Below are positions 45,084-57,209 of a stretch of DNA of 64,000 nt, piece after piece; within the stretch, counting starts at the first letter, position 1, and each line of letters starts with the position of its first letter. Under the pieces are notes generated by a model. That model was given only the letters and a program-made list of their open reading frames with translations. It searched no databases and was not told the DNA's origin. Source of the DNA: Heracleum sosnowskyi (Eukaryota > Streptophyta > Magnoliopsida > Apiales > Apiaceae); NCBI GenBank assembly GCA_030848705.1, contig CM061235.1:128572228-128636227 (forward strand), read 5' to 3'. The position numbers and the translations under genes were made by a program.

Positions 45084-45599
45084 TGTTAGGCCGAATACAG
45101 TATAATCAAATATATATGAGAATAACAATAATCAAGAACACTGTTTATGAATCAAATAAACTGTAATTATATTAACAGCTTTTCTCTTTATGATGTTAAT
45201 GAATCACAAAGAGCTTCTAGGTTACAAGAATAATAATTCTATGTTCGCATCCCTTCTAGGGATAACCTATCTGTGTTTATATAGTACACAGTTACAATCA
45301 ATCTCTAATTGATACTCCTACAAATTAGCTATACAATTTTCAATCAATTAGAATTGCTTCAGTCCTCTGTCCAGTCTCCTTAGCTGTATCAATATATTCT
45401 GCTTCTTTCCATCTTCAGAATATATTGCTTCTAGAATCTTCATGATATGCACCGACAGCTAAGTCAACTTTCACCCTGTCAGACTTTAACAAACTCTGAC
45501 CGGCTTCCAGTAAACTCTGATAAGTACTTCAGACTAAACTCTGAACAGTACCTGTTACTTAAACACTGATTAAACAAACATCAGCAATTATATCTAACA
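45084..45599 (-). repeat. SIRE-A 5' LTR
   Basis: Same as the 3' LTR apart from a few changes, with a minus-strand TATA box at 45276-45284. It ends CTAACA on the plus strand next to the TAAAA duplication. The LTR just left of it drives transcription toward gag. Confidence 0.95.
45276..45284 (-). promoter_or_regulatory. TATA box in SIRE-A 5' LTR
   Basis: CTATATAAA on the minus strand in the same setting as in the 3' LTR; this is the promoter copy that would transcribe the element. Confidence 0.65.
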
Positions 45600-45839
45600 T
45601 AAAATATAGTGAAATATTAATGTAGAATAAAACTTTCCCGAATTTTGATTATATTATTAATTTATTAATTAGAAAAAGTACCGAAAACCAAAAACCGGCC
45701 GTTAACCGAAAACCAAAACTTTCAATGTTTCGGCTTTAATAATATAGTATAGATATAATTGGTTAAAATTTGCTGGACACAAACGTACTTCAATGTTATT
45801 TACAATATATTATCTCAATATACTAACTAATGAGTTGAA

Positions 45840-47492
45840 ATTATGTTATAGATACGAGAATTATCCCATTGGAGTGCTCAATGTTTTATAAATTATGTAA
45901 AAAAATTATTTTTGATATGTCAAATACAGTAGAACTTCTCTAAGGTAATATCCTTGGATCGAAGAAAAATATTATTATAAGGAGTTTATTCTTAAATATA
46001 GGTAATTTTTAAATTTGATTATATAGTGTTGGGACCGTAATTTTTTATTATTATATGAAAGTTATTCTTGTATAAAATATTATTATAAAGAGGTTCTACT
46101 AAAGATTTTAAACTAAAGATTTTAAACCATCGAAAATGTTCTTAGATACTAATAATTCACTTGTGAACACGAGAAATACTAAATTGCATCTCGTCCTCAT
46201 AAATAAATGTCACATTTATCATGCATTGTAAATCACATATTCACATGTAATTCAATGATAAAAAACTCGCAATTATCAAGTTACACATGTTACTGTTCTT
46301 GAAACGAAGATTTCGTACTCTCGATCACTTCATACATCACACTCTCGATCACTTCATACATCACTAATAACTCGTTCTACCGTCAAACTCTACTTCATTC
46401 GTATTACACTATAATAGATTCTTGTTTGGCTTGGTGGCTCGTAATGTTTGTTTGGCTTTGTCGGTCTTGTTGAGCTTGTCAGACTTGTTTGGCTTTGTCG
46501 GGCTTGTTGCGCTTTGCGGGTCTTGTCTGAACTTCGCTGGAATCGTTTCCAAGCTCCTGAAACGGAAATGCCCGCGGGGTTATGTCCCCGTAAGCACTTC
46601 CGGCGTGAGAATAAATATCCGGTGAACGGAAAACATAATACAAGTATATAAATGTGTATTAATTTCTAGAAAGAGAAAGTAGAGAGAAGGCAGAGCAAAA
46701 CCTATCAGAAATTGAATGTGGTATGGGTGTAATGAATGTTGTGAACCCCGAAGTGACTAGGAGGTATATATAGGCTAGTGTCATGTGCAGTGCACATGAC
46801 TCAGTGTCCACGTGGAGGACAAGGGCTACAAATTAGGATCTTGGTCGGGGTCAATGTCCACCTTGTGTCACTTGCATTCTGTCTTGACGTTTGGACCATG
46901 TACTTATGCCAGCTTTATTGCAGATATCAGTGTCTTGTCCTTGTTAGCTTTGTCTTGTGTGTAGCTTTGTTGCAGGCATCAATGCCTTGTCCTTGTTAAC
47001 TTTGTCTTGTGTGTACTTATCTGTTGTGCTACGTGTCATGTCCAATCCTTGTGGGCTTGGTGGACCTTGTCGGCTTTGTGGACCTTGCAAGCATTGTGGA
47101 CCTTGCAGGCCTTGTTCTGGACTTGGGCTTAATTTTAATTTATGAGTTGACCTTTTACAAATCACATAATATCATTTGCCCCCCACTCCCTCATTCATCT
47201 TTAGAGGGACGGGGGAGTAGTAAAGGATTTATATAGGAGTTGGGTAGGATTCGAGATGACCTTGCTGATCCAGAGAATACTTAGTAAATGGTTTATTGCC
47301 CCCAACTAAATTTTGAATAGGTCCAAGAACTTGGGTAGGATAATTGTTTAAGAGTACAAGTAAATTTAAGAGGATCTTGTTGAGCCGAATGTGTTATTGT
47401 AAAAAATTTATTGCCCCCACTTAAGTTTGGATAGGTCCAAGGACTTTAGTAGGAGTTTTGTCCGAGAGAACAAGTCGATCCGAGAGGACATT
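45840..47492 (-). mobile_element. Third Tat LTR resumes (leader, MITE, R/U5, U3)
   Basis: Homology to unit 1 resumes at the equivalent of 3274 and runs without a break to the nested LTR. The first 132 bp repeat what already stands at 33182-33305, so the AT-rich block is flanked by a duplication of about 124-132 bp. It includes the complete AGTAGAAC MITE (45928-46101), the TATA box at 46765-46772 and the 116-bp U3 repeats. Differences from units 1/2 are more frequent than between those units. Confidence 0.8.
46765..46772 (-). promoter_or_regulatory. TATA box of the third Tat LTR
   Basis: TATATATA on the minus strand in the context shared with units 1 and 2. It is now separated from its gag by about 15 kb of insertions, so it is unlikely to drive it. 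Confidence 0.55.
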
Positions 47493-50400
47493 TGTAGTAA
47501 CCCGAATGTTCAGGATTTATCAATATTATTATTATTATTTAATAATATTTTGAGATTTATGACATGTGAACTTTGTCTGAAAGGTTGATACTTGAAATAT
47601 GGTAATTAGATGTTTACCTGGTGAATGGTATAAGTTAAAATCTATGTGTATGCTTTTAATTGCATTTTATATGATTTGTTTTATTAAAAATCAAATATTT
47701 TTGACCTTCCGGGAATTTTATAAAATCACCGGAGACTCTGTTAATTGTGAAATCTTTTTCATTACTCTCCTTTTATATTCTATTACTTTCTAAAATTGAT
47801 GGAGGAATTTATTTTCGGTTTTAAGGATTTAAAAATGATTTTTCGATTTAAATTCCATGTTGTGGTTTAAACTTTGAAAAATTCATATTTAATTCATTTT
47901 TTTATCACAAAAATATTTTAAAAATATGTGTGAGCTTGTAAGTATGTGCTCTTTATTTTTAAATAAAGAGTTTGATTTTTAGTTAGTATTTTCATTTTAT
48001 TTCGGATTTTAAAAATGTTATTTATTGGTTTTTCTTTTATTAAAAATCAGATTTCAGAATTGTGTAATGACGGGGTTACAAAAACCCTCACGATCAGTTT
48101 TTTTCCCCCAATTCTCCTCTCATCTCTCCCTTACAAATCTCTGTCTTTCTTTCTTCAACTTCTAATTGATTTCGTTACTTAAATTCGTAGTATTTATAAT
48201 CAAATAGAAGGCCTTTTAAATCTCTACTGAACCATGTCAATTTCGTGGAGGTTTATTGGATTCGAAAAATTGGGGTTTTATTTTGGGGTTCGATTTTTGG
48301 GCATGTTTGATCATGGATGGTAATTATTATTGGTATTTGTTGGTTGACATGTGATTAAATGATTAGTAGGATAGATATATATGCTTATATGTGCAGTTTT
48401 TGTTCTTCTTGATGTCATTTTTGTTCATCGGAAACTTTGAGTTAGTCGGATTACCATTTTGATTAATTGTTTGTTAAATTGGATTAAGAATAAGCATGTA
48501 TCACAGTCCGTAGATGTGATTTCGTGTATGATTAGTTATTTTCTGTTTGGTTTTGAATTAGTTAGATTTTTGGTTTGATTCACCGGAAAATTTTAAGTTG
48601 TCACCGGAAGTTATTAGTTTCTGATTCGTTTTGCAGTTGTGGGATTGTAACATCCATTGTAATTATTTGTGGTTAGTTTGGGTTCAAATAGGGGGTTAGA
48701 GTTAGCATGGATTTTGAGTTAAGATATGGAGTTGTAGCACACTTATAGCACCCACAACATTGTCTCTATTTTAGCAGTTTATTCGGAGGTCTCTAAGCCA
48801 TGTTTAAGAAGTGGGGTTGTGTAGGTTATGTTGAATTTAGTCTCTAGTTTATGCACGCGAAAGAATCGTGTTATTCCGATTAGTGAGCAAGGAGATATTA
48901 AGGTTTTAGTATAGCTTGGGCAGAATTTTCCAACCTCTCGGGTTACTGTTTTTAAAGCCACATTTTACCTACTTAAGCTTTGTATTTTGAGCTGAAACTT
49001 TTACTGTAGGTTGGAGTAATGTTTAGGAGTGTCTCATAAAAATTTCGTATAAAAACCATAAATTTTCAATTTACTAAATATCATCGAGTGAGGGATGTTC
49101 GTACCCTTGGCTCTAGTTTTCTTTCTTGGTTGGTGCATAGTATAAGTTTATACTTGGTTGATTGCATATGATTGATAAATGGATTATGGTGGTGGTAGCT
49201 TGATATTTGCGTTAACTTGATTTCATGTTCGAACATAGATGGTTTCATGAGTTTTTACTTGATACATGTAGATAGTGGTATAAAAGTTGTTTTGTTAAGA
49301 GAATTGGGAGTCAATTGCTATTTATGTGTTTAAATGAATTACGGAGTTTAATTGGAGTCTAATTTTGGACATTTGTTGAGTAGGAACTGTTTTTTAAGGT
49401 GTGTATTGTGTTGAATTGAATAAATTATTAAGGGTTATGGTTAGTATGAAATTGTTTGTGAATTATCGAATTACTTGTCGTCGGGGTTTTTGCAGCAACA
49501 CTGCCTCTGTGTGGAGCCCTGTTTCGAACCGTTTAAGATCATGCTTAAGCTGTGATTTTACGAGATTCATGTTCTCCTCAGAGCCTAGTTCTAGCATGTG
49601 AAAGATTGGTAGCGTTTCGATTAGTGAGCTACTAGATATAGTTATTTTGGTATAGTATGCGCAGATTGATAAAACTGGGCTGACATAAACTCCGTAGTTA
49701 ATTCATTATTTGTTGAAATATTTGGAATCTGTTAGAAAGATCTTGGATTTTCTTCAACTTTCGCTCTTTGAGTTTTATTCAGTTCGATTTTGAAATATTT
49801 GTATTTTCATGATTTTGTCAAGTATGTGCTAAATTTCGAAAATGGTACCATGTTCTTTAAATATTTGTAGTAAATTCAATGATTTGTCTATGACTTTGAG
49901 CTTTATCAATCTGAAAAGATATTTTTGAGCTTTACAATTGTTGTTTACTTTCCATTAACAAATAATGTGATTTAAGAGTCTTAAATGCCAAGTTATTTAC
50001 GAAAACAGGGTTGAGTCTGCTTATGCAGCTTCTTGTTTTAAAGTTTCTGAATTCTTTACTTGGTTATTTTTAACGAACTATACCAACCCGGAAAGGTCTC
50101 GAAAAATTCTACAACTTTTATGTTTTAAACTTTTCTGTTTGAAACCATCTAGCTGTGGTAAAATGTCATTCTTTCGAAACTGGTCAACTTGAATTTTAGG
50201 TTCAATAGCTATTTTGTGTGTTATGACTAGACGTATGGTTTTTATGCTAATACAAGTGATCACTAGACTATTTGCTATATGGTTCAAGAGATAGGGAGTT
50301 CTAATTATATATATATATATATATATATTTATAATTCAAAATTTCGAATGTATATGTATATATGATTAAAAGTCTATAATTTCTTAAACATAGTATGAGT

Positions 50401-52287
50401 AGTATGATTACTTGAGTGTGATTGCACTTGATATGAATTGGTATTAGTGTTGTGAATTGTTGATTAGTTTATATTACAGGTGGTTTGTTATATAAATAGA
50501 GTAAGTGCTGCCGAATTTCCGGCAGGACTATTAAATGATTATTATTTGGAAATTGTGTATGATATGATATGCTAGTTTAAATGCTTACGTGAATGAAACA
50601 TGTGATATGTGTTACGTGAAGTATATGAAATTATGTAAATTAGTTATTTGACTTGGTACGTGATAAATGTTATACATGATTGCTTATTCTGGATAAAGTA
50701 ACTACAAGTCAATGCAGGATTATTTTCTAATATGTTTACTGCAAGTCAATGCAGAATTATTTTCTTATATGTTTACCGCAAGTCAAGGCAGATGATTGGA
50801 GTATTGAATAAATTGTGGATTGATTGTGAATGATTGGGTTAGGATTTTGGTGTTTTTAAGCAGGGCAATGTCCACTTTACGAATAGGTCATGCCCAATTT
50901 TCTGTAGAAAATACATTCGCTTAAGTTTATAAACATTTATATTATATAGAAATTGAATTCTGAAGACTAAAGTACATCTTATATTTAACTATAGGAATAG
51001 TTGGGCGGACACGATCTCGATAGTGCAGACTCGTAGCAACCGCATATGCGTCGGATCCAAGATTTATCAGAATAGAAGATTGTGATGACATAAGATAGAA
51101 GAAGAATAGAATCATATTACTTCGGCTTTACGTAATAGCGAAGGACCAAAGACAAGTTTACTAACTCGTACTCTTTTGTTCAGAGTATCGTATCAAGATT
51201 CCTGTTTTCAATTTTCATTTAATTACTTGTTGCATAACCAGTTCCTATTCTCATCCTGTGATTGAGACAACCTATTTATTTTTAACTTGATAGTTCTATT
51301 TCGGTTCATAATTCATATCCTGCAGTATTTTGTGGTTACCAGATTTAATCCTGGTTCTTTATCATTGGAAACCTAATTCATATGTACTTGTTTTAACCTA
51401 ACCTAGTTTGATAATCTGAATCAAACAGTTAAAAGCATTAATTTGAGTTAACCAGGTAGTCGATTGTTCCGACACCTAATCTGAGTACTAGATTGGAATT
51501 GTAAGTTTTTATTAAAATGAAATGTTTTAAGGACTACAAACGCCAGTCAGAGTATGAATATTATTATGTGGCCAATGTGGCCTTGGATCCAGTTCAGTAT
51601 TTGGACATACCGTAGGGTATGATCCGGAGTTTTAGTGTGACTGATCATGCACTTTAACTCATTGCGTCAAATTAAAAATCCAATTCTAATTTAAAGTTTG
51701 ACACAATTATTGTTGTTCATTTTTCCAGTTGAGCTGATTTTCATACATTGCTATTATTGCACCATTATTTTACCCCAGTTGAGTTGATTTCTTTTCAGAT
51801 ATTGTTGCATCATTATTTTATCTTGTGCAGTACTAGATACTTGCTGAGCTTCTTTTGCTCACCCTTGCTTGTTACCCTTGATATTTCAATACAACGAACA
51901 ATATTTAATTGTATAACTATGGAACGAGAAGAGTCAAGATGACGTTGGGAAGATGAGTTGATGCAGAGCATTTGGATATAGTGTAAGGTTATTGTATAAA
52001 GTTGATTTCTATTAAATACTATATTGTATAAGATTAGTTTGGCCTGGTATACTTCTCATCGAAGTTATACTAGCGTTATAGGATATATACAAAGAGATTG
52101 TTGTAAAAGTAAGTTAAAGTTTAGTAAATTTTGGATTCTTGTTTCTAGCACTATAGCCTTGAAGATCTTGGTATAGTTGGGGTCGCAGATGTTATATTTG
52201 TATTGGTTTAATATTTAACAGGATTTTTTAAATTGAGATTTTAGCGTGACGACCAAATTCCCTGACCCCGGATTTGGGGGCGTCACA
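47493..52287. mobile_element. Complete nested solo LTR (4,795 bp) with 5-bp target duplication
   Basis: Starts TGTAGTAACCCG and ends GGGGGCGTCACA. It is flanked by ACATT (47488-47492) and ACCTT (52288-52292); in units 1 and 2 the left flank reads ACCTT, so the duplication was perfect. No second LTR copy, PBS, PPT or coding region is visible inside, so a solo LTR of a large Ty3/gypsy element is the best reading; a non-coding LARD is possible. Inside are an (AT)n run near 50308-50330, three 38-bp repeats of GCAAGTCAATGCAG type (50700-50790) and a CT-rich leader-like stretch near 48090-48200. The strand is not settled. Confidence 0.78.
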
Positions 52288-53570
52288 ACCTTGCTGATCC
52301 GAGTGGGCCTTTGTAAAAAATTTGTTGCCCCTACTTAAGTTTGGATAGGTCCAAGGACTTAAGTAGGAGTTTTGTCCGAGAGAACAAGTAAATCCGAGAG
52401 GACCTTGCTGACCCGAGAGGGCCTTTGTAAAAAATTTGTTGCCCCCCACTTAAGTTTGGATATGTCCAAGGACTTAAGTAGGAGTTTTGTCCGAGAGAAC
52501 AAGTCAATCCGATAGGACCTAGCTGACCTTTCTAGAAAATTTGTTGCCCCCCACTTAAGTTTGGATAGGTTCAAGGACTTAAGTAGGAGTTTTGTCCGAG
52601 AGAACAAGTCGATCCGAGAGGACCTTGTTGACCCGAGAGGGTCTGTGTAAAAATATTCGTTGTAAAAATAATAATCATAATTTAATAATTAAAATAATAA
52701 TATTTAAAATATTATTAGTAAAAACAATTAATTATATTATAAATAATTTTACAATAAATTTATTACAAGTGGTGGTACTCGAATGTGTCCACATAGCTTT
52801 GTCTTGGTTCAGATTTTCTTTATATCCGGAAGACTTGGTGACAAACTTATCCGAGAGACGAGACCTGGCTAGGTGACATTGTGACAATGTGTGCTCAGAT
52901 GCCTTGTAATTTTGACAAATGAGGTTTGTACGGCTGAAAATTAATCTGTGGATACATGTCCACCAAACCACTTGATCCCATTTGGGTATTCATTTACGTG
53001 ACTACCTTTGTGGCTTTGTCACTTGATTTTTGATTTCTTTTCGTCCTTTTCTCTTTTTTGTCCTTTTCTTCTACGTCTTGTTGTTGACTTGTGACATGTA
53101 GATGCATGTATTCACTCTGCTATCTTAACAACTTATTTTAATAGAAAATGTTCGAGTATGGAGGGCACAACTGCGGATACAAGTATAAAGGGTTGGCATC
53201 ATTGATATTTCACCATGCGCGTACAGGTTTTTTATTGCATTAGTACAAACGACGGCATGCATGCTTCTCCTTGCGTAATTTTTAGTTAACTCTTTGCCTG
53301 ACATTGTGTGCTCGGAGTATTTTCTAAATTTGACTTTGTTGACTGATTCAGAATACAAGGCGTGAAAAGCAGGATGGCGAGGCTAAGATGGTTGGCTTGA
53401 CGTTGCATACTCTTTGTTTAATATTAACCCACTCGGATACAATGCATATAATACTATTCACCAAATAAAGTGAATTCTGGTAACATCTATATATGTTTCA
53501 CGTGATCGCCATTTTCTTTTGTTGTTTTTTTTGTTTGTCTTCCTTGTTCTTTTGCCTTGTGCACATGTAT
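52288..53570 (-). mobile_element. Third Tat LTR, distal U3 with 116-bp repeats
   Basis: Continues the U3 on the far side of the solo LTR. 116-bp repeat copies start at 52324, 52439 and 52544 (one is 11 bp shorter). Then comes about 130 bp of pure AT-rich DNA and about 800 bp of unique-looking sequence. This is the only place in the window where the distal U3 is kept. Its end, and the start of the next element, could not be fixed; 53570 is approximate. Confidence 0.6.
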
Positions 53571-54682
53571 GTGTAAAGCATAATGTAACATAAGATGTAA
53601 AAGAGATAACTACAACTCAACAAAGGACAAGACAGACAATAATATTAACCGAAGCACAGGAATCCAGAATCAAAGAAGAAAAGGTAAACTCAAAAAATCA
53701 AAATACGTTATGTATTCTTGAAGTCCGTAAACAGGTCACGGAAAGAAGTTAATGAAAATGTTCAAGCCTCAGTGACAGCAAAAGAAACAAGACTTTCAAG
53801 ATGACAGAAGTATGTGAATGATTTAGGGTTAAGTACCACGGGATTCCAGTGATTTAAATGAAGCAACCAGAACGACAAAGGACTTATCAGCAACATTGAA
53901 TTGAAGACATAAAAGAAGAATTGATGAAGTGTTATTCATCTGTGAACCAGACCAGTTGCACTAGGTGACGACACTAAAAAGATCAAGTTGTTTTATCGTC
54001 TCAGAAGAAATTGATACAGTCTAAAACTAGACACCCTGGAACTCAAAAGGTTTTTCAAATGATTAAGTACAAAAGAAAATGTTCGATGGTTTTTCATAAA
54101 TGAAATCTATCGAATATGGTTAAGGAAATTCTTTAAGAAAACTATAATTAAGTATTTGTCATTCGATAGTTTTATTTATAAAACTATCGAATGGAAAATA
54201 CTTTTAATCCATTCGATAGTTTTCTAATTGAGGAGCAGGTGAAAAGTTTGTTTTGTTTTATATGGTTGATGAAGATCCAACGGCCAGGATTGATTCTTCA
54301 AGTTTGGTTCAATGGTTTTTCAATTGAAGACTGCAGTTAATACAGAGTGAAGATAGTGTCTTATTCAGTTAAGGCATTCTACACAAAGACATTACTGAGA
54401 GAGAGAACTGAGCCGGAGAAATTATCAGAGAATTAATAGTGCTCAGAATTTGATCATTGTTTTGAATTTGTGTAACCTTAAACTCATTGAAGCTAATCTA
54501 CGGATTAGAAATTGTAGCACCCCTCGAGGTTTATATTTATAAAAAGATATATTCCCCGAAACTTGATTTGGTTTGGTGTGTTTGATTTCGTTATAGAACT
54601 GAAAGATTAATCCGCGAATGAAATTGAATTATTTGTGAGTATCGTATTCAACCCCCCCTTCTACGATACTTTGGACCTAACA
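53571..54682 (+). repeat. SIRE-B 5' LTR
   Basis: The right border is firm: CCTAACA followed by AT and the PBS. The left border is not visible because no second copy exists in the window. Near 54160-54223 it holds three exact TCGATAGTTTT words, two of them forming a hairpin. The terminal phrase TATTCAACCCCCCCTTCTAC (54649-54663) is also found, inverted, at the start of SIRE-C. Confidence 0.65.
54160..54193. promoter_or_regulatory. Perfect 16-bp inverted repeat in SIRE-B LTR
   Basis: CATTCGATAGTTTTAT, a TT loop, and its exact complement. A second perfect palindrome with the same core is at 61238-61271. Both fall in non-coding parts, so a protein-binding or RNA-hairpin role is possible but unproven. 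Confidence 0.6.
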
Positions 54683-54684
54683 AT

Positions 54685-54697
54685 TGGTATAAGAGCT
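54685..54697 (+). other. SIRE-B primer-binding site
   Basis: TGGTATAAGAGCT two bases after the LTR matches the initiator methionine tRNA end with one mismatch (A for C at position 7). Confidence 0.85.
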
Positions 54698-54842
54698 ACT
54701 TGATTGATATACAAATCAGATCCGGTGAATGAGACCAAAATCAAACGTAGCGTGAAAATTCGAAGCAAATTTTTTAACTTTCAAATTTTTTCATTTAATT
54801 GGAATTTCTTGAATTTTAAACAATTTGAAATTTTCAGAAACC

Positions 54843-57130
54843 ATGAGTGCTCCAAAGACAACCGCTGGTATTAAAGTTCCCCCATTTACTAGAGATGATT
54901 TCGGTTTGTGGAAGATGAAGATGCTGTTATTTATCAAGGCATCTAATCCGTTGTATATTGGCATATTAGAGAACGGACCGTTTGTACCAATGAAACCAGT
55001 TAGTGAATCTACAGCTCCTGATGGTAGCAGGATTCCTCAAGGCACCCAACCTAAGGATATTACTGAGTATACAGATTCTGACAAAGAACTGATTCGATTG
55101 GACACCGGTTTAATGTTGATATTGGCGGACTCCGCAGACAGGGAAATGAGCTATCAGTTGATGAACTGTACAAGCGGGAAACATATGTGGGATACCATTA
55201 ACTTGATAATGGAAGGAACTGAAGACGTGCAGGAAAATAGATTGGACATTCTGACTTCTCAATACGAAGCGTTTAGGTCACTGTCAGGAGAAAGTATAAC
55301 TCAGGTCTTTGAGAAATATACTAAGCTTCTCAATGAATTGGCAACGAAAGGAAAGACCTATCCACTGAGAGAATCAAACAGGAAGTTCATGATGACGCTG
55401 CCCCATCATGTAGAACACAAGTCATCATCCATTAGGGAAAGAATTGACTTCACAAAGATGTCATTAGAGATGATCTATGGCAAGTTGAAGACCTATGAGA
55501 TGGAACAGGAACAAAGGGTGATAATCTACGGATCAGGGACAGTGGAGAACAAGCACAATGCACTTGTGAGATCAGCAACACTTGTAGTGGATGAACCAAT
55601 AACTTCTGAGATTCAGGTTCAAACCCCTAGAGCTGGAAAGGAGGTGATAATAGAAGCATAAATGGATTCTGTGAATCTGGGTGTTGATGAAAGTGATTAC
55701 TACACCCTAGAAGAGCTTGAGCAAATGGAAGACAAAACCATGGCGTACTTAGCTGCAAAGTTTAGTCACATTCGTTTCAAGAGAAACCCTAAGTACAAGT
55801 TCAAGGGTTCAACCAACAGATTCCAGAAGAGCAATTATACACCTAGTACAGGCATTAAGGGAGGCTACAAGACTGGCATGATTGATAGAAACAAATCAAG
55901 ATGCTACAACTGCAATGAGTTAGGGCATTTCGCCATTGAATGCCGGAAGCCTCGTCAAGCGAGAGATATGAAAGATGTCTATGGAAAGAAGGATTCTTAT
56001 GATGAGTTGAAGAAAGAGAATGCCAAGCTTAACAGCAATTGGAGGCATTCTCTGGAAAGCAGAAAGGGAAAGCTTATATATCAGAGGGAAAGCACTGGGA
56101 TGATACTGATTCGGATGAAGAGGAGGAATATGTAAATGTTGCTCTAATGGCTGACTCTTCAGAGGAATCACCACAATCATCTCAGGTACCTATCTTAACT
56201 ACAATTGATATGTCTAATTCTGAGTACAAGAAAACTGTGCAAGATCTTAGTGTAGAATTGGTTAATGTACACACAAGCATGCTAGCATCAGAAATGGAAA
56301 ATGCTAAACTAGTTCTTAAGATTAAAAAGTTAGAATCTAAAAATGAAGAACTAGAGCTTGTAGCTGTAACATTAGAAGATCTTAAGCAAAAGAATGTGTA
56401 CTTAGAGAACAAGGTCAAGTGTAATGCTGAGATAGAGACTATCCTCAGGAAGCAGATTTCAGATCTAGATTTGAAGCTGAATGCTTTTAAGAATTCCGCT
56501 CTAGTGGCTAAGGAAATCATTGATACTCAGGCCATAGAGAATAAAACTGCTATAGGATTTGACTATAACAAGAAAGCTGGTAAGAAGATTGTGGAATTCC
56601 CTATGACACCTTCAGTTGTCAAAAGGAATACTCCACATGTTCTTAAGAATGTTGATTGTCCATTTTTTGTAAAGCCGTTTCCACCACTTTTTCATGAGGA
56701 TGATCTTTTCATTAGACAAGAATTGCTTGAGGAGGATTTATTGAAGGAAAAAGAGGTAAAGACTAAGTTGCCTAGGAAATCAGTAAAAAATGAATTACCT
56801 AAACCTGATTTACCTAAAACTGAAGTAGGTAACGTAGTTAGTAATGTTAAAAAGAACAGGAATGGGAAGAAGAAGATTGTTAATCAGGAAATGGTTCCAT
56901 TTTCTCCCATTGCATCTAGGAAGTTGTGCACTATTTGTAATTCTGCTGGACACCTTACACATGCATGTAAAAAGGTTAAAGTAGAAACTGCTAATGCTTC
57001 TGAAATGTATAACATGTCTGACATGCCTGATCTTCATGAACCCTGTGGAAAGAAAGTTTGTTTGCTATGTAAGTACAACATCATGCATGCTTATTTTAAG
57101 TTGATATCGAACAGGGTAAGACTAAATTGA
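54843..57130 (+). pseudogene. gag: SIRE-B gag, with stop and frameshift
   Basis: ATG at 54843 is chosen because it opens the copia gag core (FGLWKMKMLLFIKASNPLY, HMWDTINLIMEGTEDVQENR, KYTKLLNEL). The frame meets TAA at 55659 and continues in frame to the zinc knuckle CYNCNELGHFAIEC (about 55902-55943). It shifts near 56040 into the frame holding a long coiled coil (56200-56500) and ends with a second knuckle, CTICNSAGHLTHAC (about 56927-56968). A further shift near 57115 leads on to GPKQFWVPKSA before protease. The plan is the same as in SIRE-A. Confidence 0.85.
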
Positions 57131-57209
57131 ATGTTACTCTTGTTAAATCATCTAAACCTTCAGGACCCAAACAATTTTGGGTACCAAAGTCCGCTTAATC
57201 AATCTGTGA

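Larger units (their letters stand above)
34688..45599 (-). mobile_element. SIRE-A: full-length Ty1/copia SIRE/Maximus-type element (10.9 kb)
   Basis: Complete element on the minus strand with two LTRs (510 and 516 bp) starting TGTTAG and ending CTAACA, flanked by the perfect 5-bp duplication TAAAA at 34683-34687 and 45600-45604. Order on its own strand: 5' LTR, PBS, gag, pol (protease, integrase, RT, RNase H), spacer, long envelope-like region, PPT, 3' LTR. Order, long gag and extra 3' ORFs place it in the SIRE lineage. The two LTRs differ by only a couple of substitutions plus three short indels by eye, so the insertion is young. It sits in the AT-rich block inside the third Tat copy. Confidence 0.95.

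Noticed and set aside
47493..52287. Full-length LTR retrotransposon with short LTRs in place of a solo LTR
   Set aside because: I found no direct terminal repeat, PBS or PPT inside; a LARD cannot be fully excluded.
52228..52876. Frames across the 116-bp repeats
   Set aside because: Repeated translation of the U3 minisatellite; no protein family pattern.
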